From: CAZYXZ01 sp964651395
Lineage (GTDB): Bacteria; Actinomycetota; Actinomycetes; BP-191
DNA: 27,182 nucleotides
Direction of reading: 5' to 3'
Assembly (NCBI GenBank): GCA_964651395.1
Contig: CAZYXZ010000042.1
Coordinates: forward strand, 1 to 27,182
The position numbers and the translations under genes were made by a program. Numbering within the stretch: the stretch's first letter is position 1; the number at the start of each line of letters is the position of its first letter. This document shows positions 6,365 to 14,899 of this stretch, piece by piece. The notes beneath the pieces are model-generated. The model was not told where the DNA came from, made no database searches, and saw only the letters and a program-made list of their open reading frames with translations.

Positions 6365-6370
6365 TAGCGT
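6365..6370 (+). promoter_or_regulatory. -10 box of the helicase gene (leaderless)
   Basis: TAGCGT on the plus strand, then 7 nt (GCTCATC), then GTG 6378. It decides the start: the GTG at 6369 would lie inside the -10 itself. Confidence 0.5.
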
Positions 6371-6377
6371 GCTCATC

Positions 6378-8351
6378 GTGCCGCGACCGGAGCCCGCCGA
6401 GCTGCTCAAGCAGATCGCCGCGGCCCTGCCCGGCGGTGAGACCCGCGCGGAGCAGGAGCACATGGTCCGCGCCGTGGCGACCGCCCTGGCCACCGGTCAC
6501 CACCTGCTGGTCCAGGCCGGCACCGGCGTCGGCAAGTCGCTGGGCTACCTCGTGCCCGCAGTGAGCTCGGGCCGCAAGACGATCGTGTCGACCTCGACGA
6601 AGGCACTGCAGGAGCAGCTGGTCGGCAAGGACCTGCCGGCCGTCGCGGAGGCGCTCGCCGCGTCCGGCGCCGACCCGTTGCGCTTCGCCCTGCTCAAGGG
6701 TCGGTCCAACTACTACTGCCGGGTCCGCGGCGAAGACGCCGAGACCGCCGAGCAGCTGGCCCTCGACGCGCCGTCGCTCGCCGAGGAGGTCGCCTCCCTC
6801 GTGGCCTGGGCCGGTACGACGGACAGCGGCGACCGCGCGGAGCTCGACCCGGCGCCGAGCGAGCGCGCCTGGGCCGCGGTGTCGATGTCGCCGGGGGAGT
6901 GCCCTGGCGGCATGCGCTGCCCGCGCGCAGCGGACTGCTTCAGCGAGCACGCGCGTGCCGCTGCCGCACAGGCTGACGTCGTCGTGGTCAACCACCACCT
7001 GCTCGCGCTGAACATGGAGACCAACGGGGTGGAGCTGCCCGAGGCCGACGTCGTGGTCGTCGACGAGGCGCACGACCTGCTCGACGTCGTGAGCTCGGTC
7101 CTGGGAGTCGACCTGTCGGCGCCGAGCCTCGAGCGGATGCGCGCGCGGGTGGGCGGCTTCCTGCGCGACGACGCGGAGCGCATGCGGCTGGCCGAGGCGA
7201 TCGCCGCCTTCGAGGAGGCGATCGACGGGGCGCCCGAGGGCCGCATGCGCGCCGCGCCGGACGACGTCGTCGCCGCGGGCGTGGCGCTGGACACCGTGCT
7301 GGCCGCGGTGGGCGATCGGCTGACGACGGTCAGGGAGTCCGCGGCGAACGAGGAGGCGGAGACCCGCGCCCTGGCGCTGAGCGGACTGGTCGCGTCCCTC
7401 CGCCACAGCCTCAGCCGGCTGGCCGGCCTCGACGAGAGCTCGGTCGCCTGGTTCGAGGGTGGCACCGGCCCGACGCACCTGCGCATCGCGCCGCTCGACG
7501 TCACCGAGATCCTGCGCGACCGGCTCTTCGCCGCGTCGACCGTGGTCGCGACGTCCGCGACGCTCGCGGTCGGCGGCGACGTCGGGTTCCTCGCGACGAA
7601 GTGGGGGCTGGCCGCGGACGACCGCGTCGAGCCGTCCTTTCCGGCCACGGCGCGGCCTCCCGGCGACGGCGGTGCCGAGTGGTCCGGTGTCGATGTGGGG
7701 ACGCCGTTCGACTACGCGAACCAGGCGATGCTCTACGTGCCCGCGCACCTGCCGGCACCGTCCGGCGCGACGAGCGCGGACCATCGCGCGGCCGTCGTCG
7801 AGGAGCTGGCGGCGCTCATCCCCGCCGCGGGCGGTCGCACGCTCGCGCTGTTCACCTCGACGCGCGCGGCGCAGGACGCCGCGGCCGAGCTGGCGGGGCG
7901 GCTCGACGTACCGATCCTCGTGCAGGGCTCGTCCGGCGCGGGCGCGCTGCTCGCGCAGTTCAACGACGAGGAGGAGAGCTGCCTGTTCGCGACGACCGGG
8001 TTCTGGCAGGGCGTCGACGTGCCCGGCCGGTCCTGCTCGCTGGTGACCATCGACCGGCTGCCGTTCCCGCGCCCCGACGACCCGCTGGCGCAGGCGCGCC
8101 GGGAGGCGGCGGGGGCGAGCGGCTTCACCGACGTGTACGTCGCGCGGGCCGCGATCCTGCTCGCGCAGGGCGTCGGCCGGCTGATCCGCTCGCGCACCGA
8201 CCGCGGTGTCGTCGCGGTGCTCGACCCGCGGCTGGCGACCGCGCGCTACGGCGCGCTGATCCGTGCGTCGCTCCCGCCGTCGCGCATGTGGACCGACCGC
8301 GAGGCGGTCCTCGGCGCGCTGAGCCGGCTGGCCGCGTCGTACGACGCCTGA
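6378..8351 (+). CDS. dinG: DinG/XPD-type ATP-dependent DNA helicase with Fe-S cluster motif
   Basis: A 657-residue superfamily 2 helicase. Motif I is GTGVGKS (residues 48-54), the Walker B/DEAH box is at 229-232 (VVVDEAHDLLD), and the C-terminal half has motif VI QGVGRLIRSRTDRG. Four cysteines between motifs I and II (Cys114, 175, 181, 187; NYYC, then CPGGMRC and DCF) are spaced as in the 4Fe-4S domain of DinG/XPD helicases, which unwind DNA 5' to 3' and act in repair. No N-terminal exonuclease domain is present. The start is GTG 6378, chosen from the leaderless promoter at 6365-6370; GTG 6369 would add three residues. It is transcribed alone, divergent from DUF2277. Confidence 0.92.
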   Translation: MPRPEPAELLKQIAAALPGGETRAEQEHMVRAVATALATGHHLLVQAGTGVGKSLGYLVPAVSSGRKTIVSTSTKALQEQLVGKDLPAVAEALAASGADPLRFALLKGRSNYYCRVRGEDAETAEQLALDAPSLAEEVASLVAWAGTTDSGDRAELDPAPSERAWAAVSMSPGECPGGMRCPRAADCFSEHARAAAAQADVVVVNHHLLALNMETNGVELPEADVVVVDEAHDLLDVVSSVLGVDLSAPSLERMRARVGGFLRDDAERMRLAEAIAAFEEAIDGAPEGRMRAAPDDVVAAGVALDTVLAAVGDRLTTVRESAANEEAETRALALSGLVASLRHSLSRLAGLDESSVAWFEGGTGPTHLRIAPLDVTEILRDRLFAASTVVATSATLAVGGDVGFLATKWGLAADDRVEPSFPATARPPGDGGAEWSGVDVGTPFDYANQAMLYVPAHLPAPSGATSADHRAAVVEELAALIPAAGGRTLALFTSTRAAQDAAAELAGRLDVPILVQGSSGAGALLAQFNDEEESCLFATTGFWQGVDVPGRSCSLVTIDRLPFPRPDDPLAQARREAAGASGFTDVYVARAAILLAQGVGRLIRSRTDRGVVAVLDPRLATARYGALIRASLPPSRMWTDREAVLGALSRLAASYDA

Positions 8352-8429
8352 CCCGGCCGGCGCTCGTGGCGCCTTGCCCTGACGATCTTCGAGCCGAGAC
8401 ACTTCCGGTCTGCCGACGAGGGGACGCGC

Positions 8430-8963
8430 ATGGACGCCTACCTGTTCTTCCGCGAGATCGACGAGGCCGGTCTGGATGCCCTCTACGCCGCCGTCGACGA
8501 CGGTCTGCTGCGCTTCGCCATGCCGACCGTCGGCGACGTGGCTGCCATCGCCGCCCTGGAGGCGGGGTCGCTGGGTGAGGTGCAGGACGTCATCGGCCGG
8601 CTGCGCGCGCAGGGCCTGGTCCACAGCGGGAGCACCGTCGCCGCCGACCCGATCATCCCGATCCCGGTGATCCCGCGGCCGATGCGGAAGGACAAGAACG
8701 CCGTGGTGGCCCTGTGCGCCGCGCGGGTCCGGCCGGACGCCATGGAGGCCTTCATCGAAGCGGTGAACGACGACGAGCGGCTCGGCTCGGTCGCGCCGGT
8801 GGTCGGCGGCCGCTCACAGTTCCTGCTCGAGGTCACGGCGAACGACGTCGCGGACGTGTACTCCTCGCAGGAAGGCCTTCGTGCCATCGACGGCGTCCGG
8901 GTGAGCATGGCGCTCGGCACCCTCGACAACGCGCGGGGCGCTGCAGCACCTACCGCGGACTAG
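8430..8963 (+). CDS. Protein of unknown function with tandem Lrp/AsnC-ligand-binding-like halves
   Basis: A 177-residue soluble protein starting at ATG 8430 with GAGGGGA about 6 nt upstream. It appears to have two similar alpha/beta halves: residues 1-60 (MDAYLFFREIDEAGLDALYA, GEVQDVIGRLRAQG) and about 80-165 (VVALCAARVRPDAMEAFIEA, VAPVVGGRSQFLLEVTANDV). Each reads like the beta-alpha-beta ferredoxin-like fold of the ligand-binding domain of Lrp/AsnC regulators. There is no DNA-binding helix-turn-helix. That assignment is from the pattern only and may be wrong. It ends 6 nt before the cyclase-like/ATPase gene, so the two probably form one transcript and could be functional partners, the small protein perhaps sensing a ligand. 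Confidence 0.7.
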   Translation: MDAYLFFREIDEAGLDALYAAVDDGLLRFAMPTVGDVAAIAALEAGSLGEVQDVIGRLRAQGLVHSGSTVAADPIIPIPVIPRPMRKDKNAVVALCAARVRPDAMEAFIEAVNDDERLGSVAPVVGGRSQFLLEVTANDVADVYSSQEGLRAIDGVRVSMALGTLDNARGAAAPTAD

Positions 8964-8969
8964 GCGCGT

Positions 8970-11900
8970 ATGGCGGGTACGGCGGAGCGCAAGCTCGTCA
9001 CGATCCTCTTCGCCGACCTCACCGGATACACCGCCCTCTGCGAGCGTCTCGACCCCGAGGCGGTGCACGACACCGTCGGCCCGGCGATGGATGCGCTGCG
9101 CCGCATCGTCGCGGGCTACGGCGGCACCACGTCGGGTGTCGCGGGTGACGGGTTCCACGCGACGTTCGGCATCCCGACCGCCCATGAGGACGACGCTGCG
9201 CGCGCCGTCCACGCCGCGCTCGCCCTGCAGCCGTGGATCGACGCGTTCAACGCGCGCGACCCCGTGATCCGGCTGCCGCACGTGCACGTCGGCGTGAACA
9301 CCGGCGAGGTCGTGGTCGAGCCGAAGCCGGACGCCCCCGCCGGCTTCGCCATGAGCGGTGGGCCGATCAACCTCTGCTCACGGCTCTGCGACGTGGCGGT
9401 GGGTGGCCAGGTCCTGGTCGGGGAGACGACACACGACCTGGTACCCGGTGTCGAGTACGGGCCGCGGCGACGCCGCCGGATCAAGGGCTTGCCGGACCTG
9501 GTGGCGGTGTACGAGGCGCGCAGCGCTCCGGACTCGTCCCTGCGCCGCCGGGAACGCGCAGACACCACGTTCGTGAACCGGCTCGCGGAGCTCGCGCTGC
9601 TCGAGCGGGCGCTCGAGGACGTCGCGGTCACCGGACGTGCCTCGCTGGTCTCGGTCATCGGCGAGGCCGGGCTCGGCAAGACCCGCCTGGTCGCCGAGTT
9701 CACCCGCCGCCACCCGGAGTGCACCGTGCTGCGCGGAGCCTGCTCGCCGTACGGGCAGCAGCTCCCGCTCGCCGCCCTGACCGACGCGCTGCTGGACGCG
9801 GCCGGCACGAGCCGCTCGGCGCCGGCGCCACAGCGGGTGGCCGCGGTCGACGCGCTGGCGGCGACGGTCGGCGTCAGTCCAGGCGTGGTCGCGCCGCTGC
9901 TCGGGCTGGTGAGGGGCGACCCGGCGGCGGCCGGGCACGCGCCGCGCGAGACGCTCGAGGCAGCCACGCACGCCGCGGTCGCGCTGGTCGAGGCGATGGC
10001 CCGGCGGCGGCCCGTCGTCCTGGTCGTCGACGACGTGCACTGGGCCGACGACGACCTGATGCAGGTACTGGGGGACGCCGTCCGCCATCCGTGGCGTGGG
10101 CCGATCCTCGTCATCGTGCCCGCGCGCCCCGAGGCCGAGGTGCTCGCCCACGTGCGCTGCACGGTCAGCGAGCTGCCGCCGGAGGAGATGGAGCGGCTGC
10201 TGACCGACGTCCTCGGGGTGAAGCCTCCGCCGTACCTCGACGAGCTCCTGCTCGATCGGCTGGGTGGCAACCCGCTCTTCCTCGAGGAATGCGTCCGGAT
10301 GCTCGTCGAGTCCGGCGCGGTCACGACGCGCGGCGACGAGGTGCTGATGCCGGACCGCGCCCTGCTGACCGAGGTGCCGACCTCGCTGCGCATGCTGATC
10401 GCGGCGCGCCTCGACGCACTCCCGCCGAACGAGCGGCAGGCCGTCCGCGAGGCGTCGGTCGCGGGGTCGACGACGTGGGACGTGCTCGTGGACGCGCACC
10501 TGCAGCAGGCCGTGGACGCGCTGGTGGACCGCGGTCTGCTGTTGCCGCAGGAGCACAGCGACCTGCCGGGTGCGCGACAGCTGCAGTTCCGGCACGCGCT
10601 CATCCGCGACGTCGCCTACGACTCGCTGCCGCGGCGGCGACGCGCCGAGCTGCACTCCGCGGTGGCCGAGCGGCTGCGCGCCGCCGAGTCGACCGGGGAG
10701 TACCGCGCGCCACCCGAGACGCTGGCCTGGCACTACGAGCAGGCGTGGCGCCACGGACGTGAGGCGGGCGCCCCACCGGATCCTGCCCTCGCGCGGCTGG
10801 CCGTCGACCATCTCTCGGCGCTGGGCCGGCTCAGCTACGCCTACCAGGCCCGCGGCGCGGAAGCGGCGTACGCGCGGGCGCTCGACGTCGCGACCCTGGC
10901 GCCCGGCGCCGTCCCCGCGCCGCTCGAGACGGAGCTGCGCCTGGGTCGCGCGCGGGCCCTCGTCGAGCTGGAGCAGTACGACGCCGCGCTCGCCGAGGTG
11001 GGCGAGGTGACGGGCGCCGAGGGCACCGAGCCGGCTGCCCGCGCGGAGGCCTACCTGCTGCGTGGCATGTCGCTCTCGCAGCAGGGAGCGGTGGACGAGG
11101 CCCGGGAGCCGCTCTCGCTGGCCTTGTTCGGTTACGAGTCCCTCGGCGACACCGCCGGNNNNNNNNNNCGCGCCTGCTCCTCGGTGTCGGCGCAGCGCAC
11201 GACCTGCTCGCCGAGGCCGGGGACCACGTGGGTCGCGCCCAGCTCGCCCAGGATCTCGCGTACTCCTACACGGTGGTCGGCGGACCGCTGGCGCGCGAGT
11301 GGGCCGCGCGGGCCGAGCAGTACGTGGTCGCCGAGGACGTGCGTGGCTGGGCGGCGGCGCTGCGGGTCCAGGCCCTCACGGCGCTGCACCAGGGGCGCTT
11401 CGCCGACGCGGCCGAGCTGGCCGTCGTCGCGGGCGAGCGGGCGGAGGAGTGCGGCCAGCCGTGGTTCCGCGGAGACGCGCTGATGACCCGGCTCGACGCG
11501 GCGATCGCACTGGGTGACCTCGACCTGGCCGACCAGCTGGTCCGGCTGCTCGAGGAGCTCGCCGCCGATCTCGGCCTCGAACGGCTCACCGGGGTCGCGC
11601 ACGAGCTCGGCGCGCGGCTGGCGCTGCGGCAGGGCCTGGTCGACCTGGCTGCGCAGCGGGTAGAGCAGGCGCGCGTCGCCTTCGGGCGGTTGGGCGCGAT
11701 GCTGGACCAGGCCGGGCTGGATGCGGTCGATGCGGAGCTGTTGCTCGAGCGGGGCGATCCGGCAGGTGCCGCAGAAGCGGCCGCGCGCAGCGTCGCCGTC
11801 TTCGGCGGGCAGGGCTGGCTGCTCTACGCGATCCCGGCTCGGCTGACCGGAGCGCGCGCCGGCCTGCTCGCCGCCGACGCACCGTCACCGGCAGCCCTGG

Positions 11901-12193
11901 AGCAGCTGGCCGACGACGCGGAGGCCTTGGACGCGCACCGGCACGGCGCCCTCGCGCGGGCGTACGCCGTGCAGGCCCGGCTGCTCGCGGGCGAGCCGGT
12001 CGGCGTACCGGAGCCACGAGAGGACGACCCGGAGCTGGTCGCGGTGAGCGCCGAGAACCTGGGGCTGGCCGCGGCCAGAGACGGAAACACCGCGGTGACG
12101 AAGGGTCACTTCGCCACCGCGGTGTCCGCGTGGTCCCAGCTAGGAGAGTCGGTGTGGCTGCGCAGAGCCCGGGGGTGGCTCGGCGACAGCTGA
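8970..12193 (+). CDS. Class III nucleotidyl cyclase-like domain fused to STAND/AAA ATPase and TPR region (interrupted by assembly gap)
   Basis: Residues 1-175 form a class III cyclase domain: FADLTGYT with the first metal Asp, AGDGFHATFG with the second, and INLCSRL with the transition-state Asn and Arg. The Lys and Asp that normally select the purine are Gly in both places (GGTTSGVAGD and SGGPIN), so the product, if any, is open. Next comes an ATPase domain with Walker A GEAGLGKT and Walker B VVLVVDDVHWAD, then a helical repeat region to the C-terminus. No LuxR-type helix-turn-helix is seen at the end. The frame is 8970-based before the N run and shifts after it, continuing from about 11171 as RLLLGVGAAHDLLAEAG. 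For one continuous gene the true gap must be 2 modulo 3 bases. Proteins of this architecture are signal-transduction ATPases. Confidence 0.85.
11159..11168. other. Assembly gap (10 N)
   Basis: Ten N residues interrupt the ATPase/TPR gene. The coding frames on both sides fit one protein only if the missing length is 2 modulo 3, so ten is a placeholder and not a measured length. Confidence 0.97.
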
Positions 12194-12214
12194 CCGGCTC
12201 AGCCGGACCAGGTC

Positions 12215-13015
12215 TTAGGTGCCGTCCTTGTGCTCCTCGGCGTTGGCGCTGCGCTCGTTGCGCGGTACGTCGGAAGGCTTGCCGTGCTCCTCGCCCTGAC
12301 CCTGGCTGCCGGGGCTGGCGGTCTTCGAGGGCTTGGGCGTGCCGTCGTCGTCCGGTGTCTCCGACGGGTCGCTGGACTTGCTCGGCTTCGGCGACTTCTC
12401 CGGCTTCGGCGACTGCTCGGGCTTGGGCGACTTGGCGACGTCGGCGCAGAACGCCTCGACGTTGTCCACGCCACCGGCCGCCTCGACCAGGTTGGCGAAC
12501 GAGGTCGCGTTCGGGTTCTTCGGCTTGCCGCTCGCGGCCCAGGCGTTGCACAGGCCCTTCTTGGCCTCGCCGTTCGCGTCGGGGCCGACCTTGCCGTCCT
12601 CGTCGCCGGCTTCCGGCGTCTTGGACGCCTTCGCCTTGGCCTCCGCGGACTTGTCCTTGCCCTTGCCGTGGCTCTTCGCGTGCTTCGGCACGCCGAGCGG
12701 CGCGAGCACGGTGCCGGCGATGTTCTGCGGCGTCTCCGGCAGCGCGCCGGCGTAGGCGGCGCCGAGCGTGCTCAGGCCGAGGCCGCCGGCGGCGACGATG
12801 GTGGCCAGGCGTGCGGTCACGCGGCGCTTGCGCAGCGGGGTGCGCTCGGGCGTGAGCACGGGAGCGGTGGCGCCGGCGGCGGCGAACGCGGCGACAGCCG
12901 CGCCCTCACCGGCCAGCTCGCCGGGCTGGGCGGGCGCGCCGGCCGCGGCCAGGAGCCGGGCCACGTCGGCGTCGAGCTCGGGCAGGTCGGACGAGTCGTT
13001 CCACGGGAGGCGCAT
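12215..13015 (-). CDS. Membrane-anchored partner protein of the ECF sigma factor (possible anti-sigma-like)
   Basis: A 266-residue protein. The N-terminal 45 residues (ELDADVARLLAAAGAPAQPG, ELAGEGAAVAAF) resemble the region found in actinobacterial proteins encoded next to ECF sigma genes. One hydrophobic helix follows (about 72-92, ARLATIVAAGGLGLSTLGAAYAG), then a long exported, charged region rich in Lys, Ser and Pro with repeats of the type SPKPE-x-SPKP and one Cys pair (GLCNAW, AFCADV). The start ATG 13015 lacks a ribosome-binding site; an ECF-like promoter (13016-13052) may give a leaderless message. It follows the sigma gene by 31 nt on the same strand. A role in holding or regulating the sigma factor is an inference from position and topology; no zinc-binding anti-sigma motif (HxxxCxxC) is present. 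Confidence 0.75.
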   Translation of the reverse strand: MRLPWNDSSDLPELDADVARLLAAAGAPAQPGELAGEGAAVAAFAAAGATAPVLTPERTPLRKRRVTARLATIVAAGGLGLSTLGAAYAGALPETPQNIAGTVLAPLGVPKHAKSHGKGKDKSAEAKAKASKTPEAGDEDGKVGPDANGEAKKGLCNAWAASGKPKNPNATSFANLVEAAGGVDNVEAFCADVAKSPKPEQSPKPEKSPKPSKSSDPSETPDDDGTPKPSKTASPGSQGQGEEHGKPSDVPRNERSANAEEHKDGT

Positions 13016-13052
13016 GCCGGTAAGAGCGTCGCGGGGCCCCTGCGCGTTACAC
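13016..13052 (-). promoter_or_regulatory. Possible ECF-type promoter before the membrane partner gene
   Basis: On the minus strand TGTAAC (13052-13047, containing the TAA stop of the sigma gene) resembles an ECF -35 element. The start codon at 13015 follows after 31 nt, about where transcription from it would begin. GACGCTC about 18 nt downstream could be the -10. The promoter would allow the sigma factor to drive its partner. Confidence 0.35.
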
Positions 13053-13607
13053 CCCCCTGCCGGAGCCGACCGACGGGCCATGGGAGGGGAGCAGCGCCTT
13101 GAGCCGGCGCAGGCCGCGCAGGGTGTTGGTGCGCACGGCCCCGGGGCGCTTGCCGAGGATCCGGGCGACGGTGGCCACGTCCAGGCCGGCCACCACCCGC
13201 AGCACGATCGCCTCGGCCTGGTCCGGCGGCAGCTGGGCGATCAGCGCCAGTGCCGCGACGGTGTCGAGGGACTCCAGGACGTCGGCGGCGGTGCGGTCCT
13301 CTCCCGGTACGTCGGGCAGCTCGGCCATGGGCGTGGACGGGCGCCGGGACTCCCGGCGTACCCAGTCGAGCGCACGGTGGCGGCCGATGGTGAACACCCA
13401 GGCCCGGAAGCCCTTGGCGTCGCCCTCGAAGCCGCGGATGTCGCGGGCCACCTCGAGCCAGGTCTCGGAGGCGACGTCCTCCGCCGCGCCCGGGACGACG
13501 ACGCGCAGGTAGCGCAGCAGGCCGGGCTGCAGCTGGCGGTACAGGGCCGCGAACGCGAGCTGGTCGCCCGCGACCGCGGCGGAGACCAGGTCGGCGTCGG
13601 CGGGCAT
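13047..13607 (-). CDS. ECF-type RNA polymerase sigma factor
   Basis: A 186-residue extracytoplasmic-function sigma factor. Region 2 is seen in LAFAALYRQLQPGLLRYLR, AEDVASETWLEVARDI and GFRAWVFTIGRHRALDWVRR. Region 4 follows after an acidic linker, in IAQLPPDQAEAIVLRVVAGL and the helix-turn-helix DVATVARILGKRPGAVRTNT followed by LRGLRRLKALL. It directs RNA polymerase to a small set of promoters. ATG 13607 has no clear Shine-Dalgarno; GATGAT ends 6 nt upstream on the minus strand, a weak leaderless -10. It precedes the membrane partner gene and is divergent from msrB (80 nt between start codons), a methionine-repair gene that may or may not be linked to its stimulus. Confidence 0.93.
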   Translation of the reverse strand: MPADADLVSAAVAGDQLAFAALYRQLQPGLLRYLRVVVPGAAEDVASETWLEVARDIRGFEGDAKGFRAWVFTIGRHRALDWVRRESRRPSTPMAELPDVPGEDRTAADVLESLDTVAALALIAQLPPDQAEAIVLRVVAGLDVATVARILGKRPGAVRTNTLRGLRRLKALLPSHGPSVGSGRGV

Positions 13608-13658
13608 GACCCCATCATCTCCCGGCCGCCGGGTGGCAGGGACCGCCCCCCGCGGGGT

Positions 13659-13664
13659 TAGGTT
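13659..13664 (+). promoter_or_regulatory. Possible -10 box of the msrB operon
   Basis: TAGGTT within GGGGTTAGGTTGACGG, 23 nt before the GTG start. A strong GAGGAGG ribosome-binding site (13675-13681) lies between. No convincing -35 is seen. Confidence 0.35.
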
Positions 13665-13687
13665 GACGGCGACCGAGGAGGTCGACT

Positions 13688-14101
13688 GTGGCCAGCGAGA
13701 AGATCGACGACGCCGAGCTGCGCGCGCGGCTCACCCCCGAGCAGTACGAGATCACCCAGCGCCAGGGGACGGAACCCGCGTTCACCGGGGCGTACTGGGA
13801 CAACCACGACGAGGGCATGTACCGCTGCGTCGTCTGCGAGGAGCCGTTGTTCTCCTCGGACACGAAGTTCGAGTCCGGCAGCGGCTGGCCGAGCTTCTGG
13901 CAGCCGGTCGACGAGGCGAAGGTCGAGACCGAGTCGGACACCAAGTACGGCATGCGGCGCACCGAGGTGCACTGCAAGAAGTGCGGGGCGCACCTCGGAC
14001 ACGTCTTCGACGACGGGCCGCGCGAGACCACCGGGCTGCGCTACTGCATCAACTCCGCGTCGCTGGACTTCTGCGGCGTCAAGGACGAGGGCGGCGAGTA
14101 G
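13688..14101 (+). CDS. msrB: Peptide-methionine (R)-S-oxide reductase MsrB
   Basis: A 137-residue cytosolic enzyme that reduces the R form of methionine sulfoxide in proteins. Two CxxC pairs hold the structural zinc: Cys47/Cys50 (CVVC) and Cys96/Cys99 (CKKC). The signature GSGWPSFWQP, GHVFDDGP and the active-site Cys120 in RYCINSASLDF are all intact, and length is typical. GTG 13688 follows GAGGAGG with 6-nt spacing. It heads a run of six plus-strand genes: the next start codon (14102) comes directly after its stop. Confidence 0.97.
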   Translation: MASEKIDDAELRARLTPEQYEITQRQGTEPAFTGAYWDNHDEGMYRCVVCEEPLFSSDTKFESGSGWPSFWQPVDEAKVETESDTKYGMRRTEVHCKKCGAHLGHVFDDGPRETTGLRYCINSASLDFCGVKDEGGE

Positions 14102-14899
14102 GTGGCGGACGTCGTCGCGGGGCTGCTCGCCGAGCTGCAGGAGGAGAGCGCCGACCTGGACCGGCTGGTCGCGCCGCTCGACGAGGCCGGCTGGCACACC
14201 GCCACGCCGTCGCCGGGGTGGGACATCGCCGACACGATCGCTCATCTCGGCTCGACCGACGACGCGGCGTACCGGGCGCTGACCGACCCGCCGGGCTTCG
14301 CGGACTGGCTGCAGAACGTCGTGGCCGTGGACGTCGGCGGCTTCCTCGAGCATCAGGTCGACCCCGCGCGCGAGATGTCGTGCGCGGATCTGCTGCAGTG
14401 GTGGCGCGACGGCCGCGCGCGGCTGGTGGCCGCCGCGTCCGCGGCCGACCCGTCGGAGCGCGTCGCGTGGTTCGGGCCGCCGATGTCGCTGCCGTCGTTC
14501 GTCACCGCGCGCCTGATGGAGACGTGGGCGCACGGGCAGGACGTGGTCGACGTACTCGGTGCGGACCGGCCGCCGACGATGCGGCTGCGGCACGTCGCCG
14601 ACATCTCGGTGCGCGCGCGCAAGTGGTCGTACACGGTGCACGGCGTGGAGCTGCCGTCGACGGGCGTGCGGGTCGAGCTGGACGCGCCGGACGGGTCGGT
14701 GTGGACGTGGGGCGAGCCGGGCGAGCCGGATCTCGTGACCGGACCGGCGCTCGACTTCTGCCTGCTGACGACGCAGCGTCGGCACCGCGACGACGTCGCG
14801 CTGACGGCGACCGGGCCGCACGCGGAGGAGTGGCTGGGCATCGCGCAGGCCTACGCCGGCCCGCCGGGTGAGGGCCGTCCGGCTCAGGCGTCCTTGTGA
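14102..14899 (+). CDS. TIGR03084 family metal-binding protein (DinB/maleylpyruvate isomerase-like)
   Basis: A 265-residue protein with the N-terminal four-helix DinB-like domain of mycothiol-dependent enzymes (LAELQEESADLDRLVAPLDE, TPSPGWDIADTIAHLGSTDD). The probable metal ligands are His48 (AHLG) and the Glu/His of METWAHGQDV. A C-terminal beta domain follows. Related proteins use mycothiol as thiol cofactor; the actual reaction of this family is not known. GTG 14102 abuts the msrB stop, and its own stop overlaps the AtuA start as GTGA. In actinobacteria, as far as I recall, this family is commonly next to AtuA-family genes, which fits here. Confidence 0.85.
   Translation: MADVVAGLLAELQEESADLDRLVAPLDEAGWHTATPSPGWDIADTIAHLGSTDDAAYRALTDPPGFADWLQNVVAVDVGGFLEHQVDPAREMSCADLLQWWRDGRARLVAAASAADPSERVAWFGPPMSLPSFVTARLMETWAHGQDVVDVLGADRPPTMRLRHVADISVRARKWSYTVHGVELPSTGVRVELDAPDGSVWTWGEPGEPDLVTGPALDFCLLTTQRRHRDDVALTATGPHAEEWLGIAQAYAGPPGEGRPAQASL

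Noticed and set aside
6228..8624. A 798-codon minus-strand open frame across the helicase gene
   Set aside because: Antisense shadow of the helicase, with no recognisable motif or ribosome-binding site.
11140..11483. Apparent frameshift in the cyclase/ATPase gene
   Set aside because: It coincides exactly with the run of N; a gap of wrong length explains it without a mutation.
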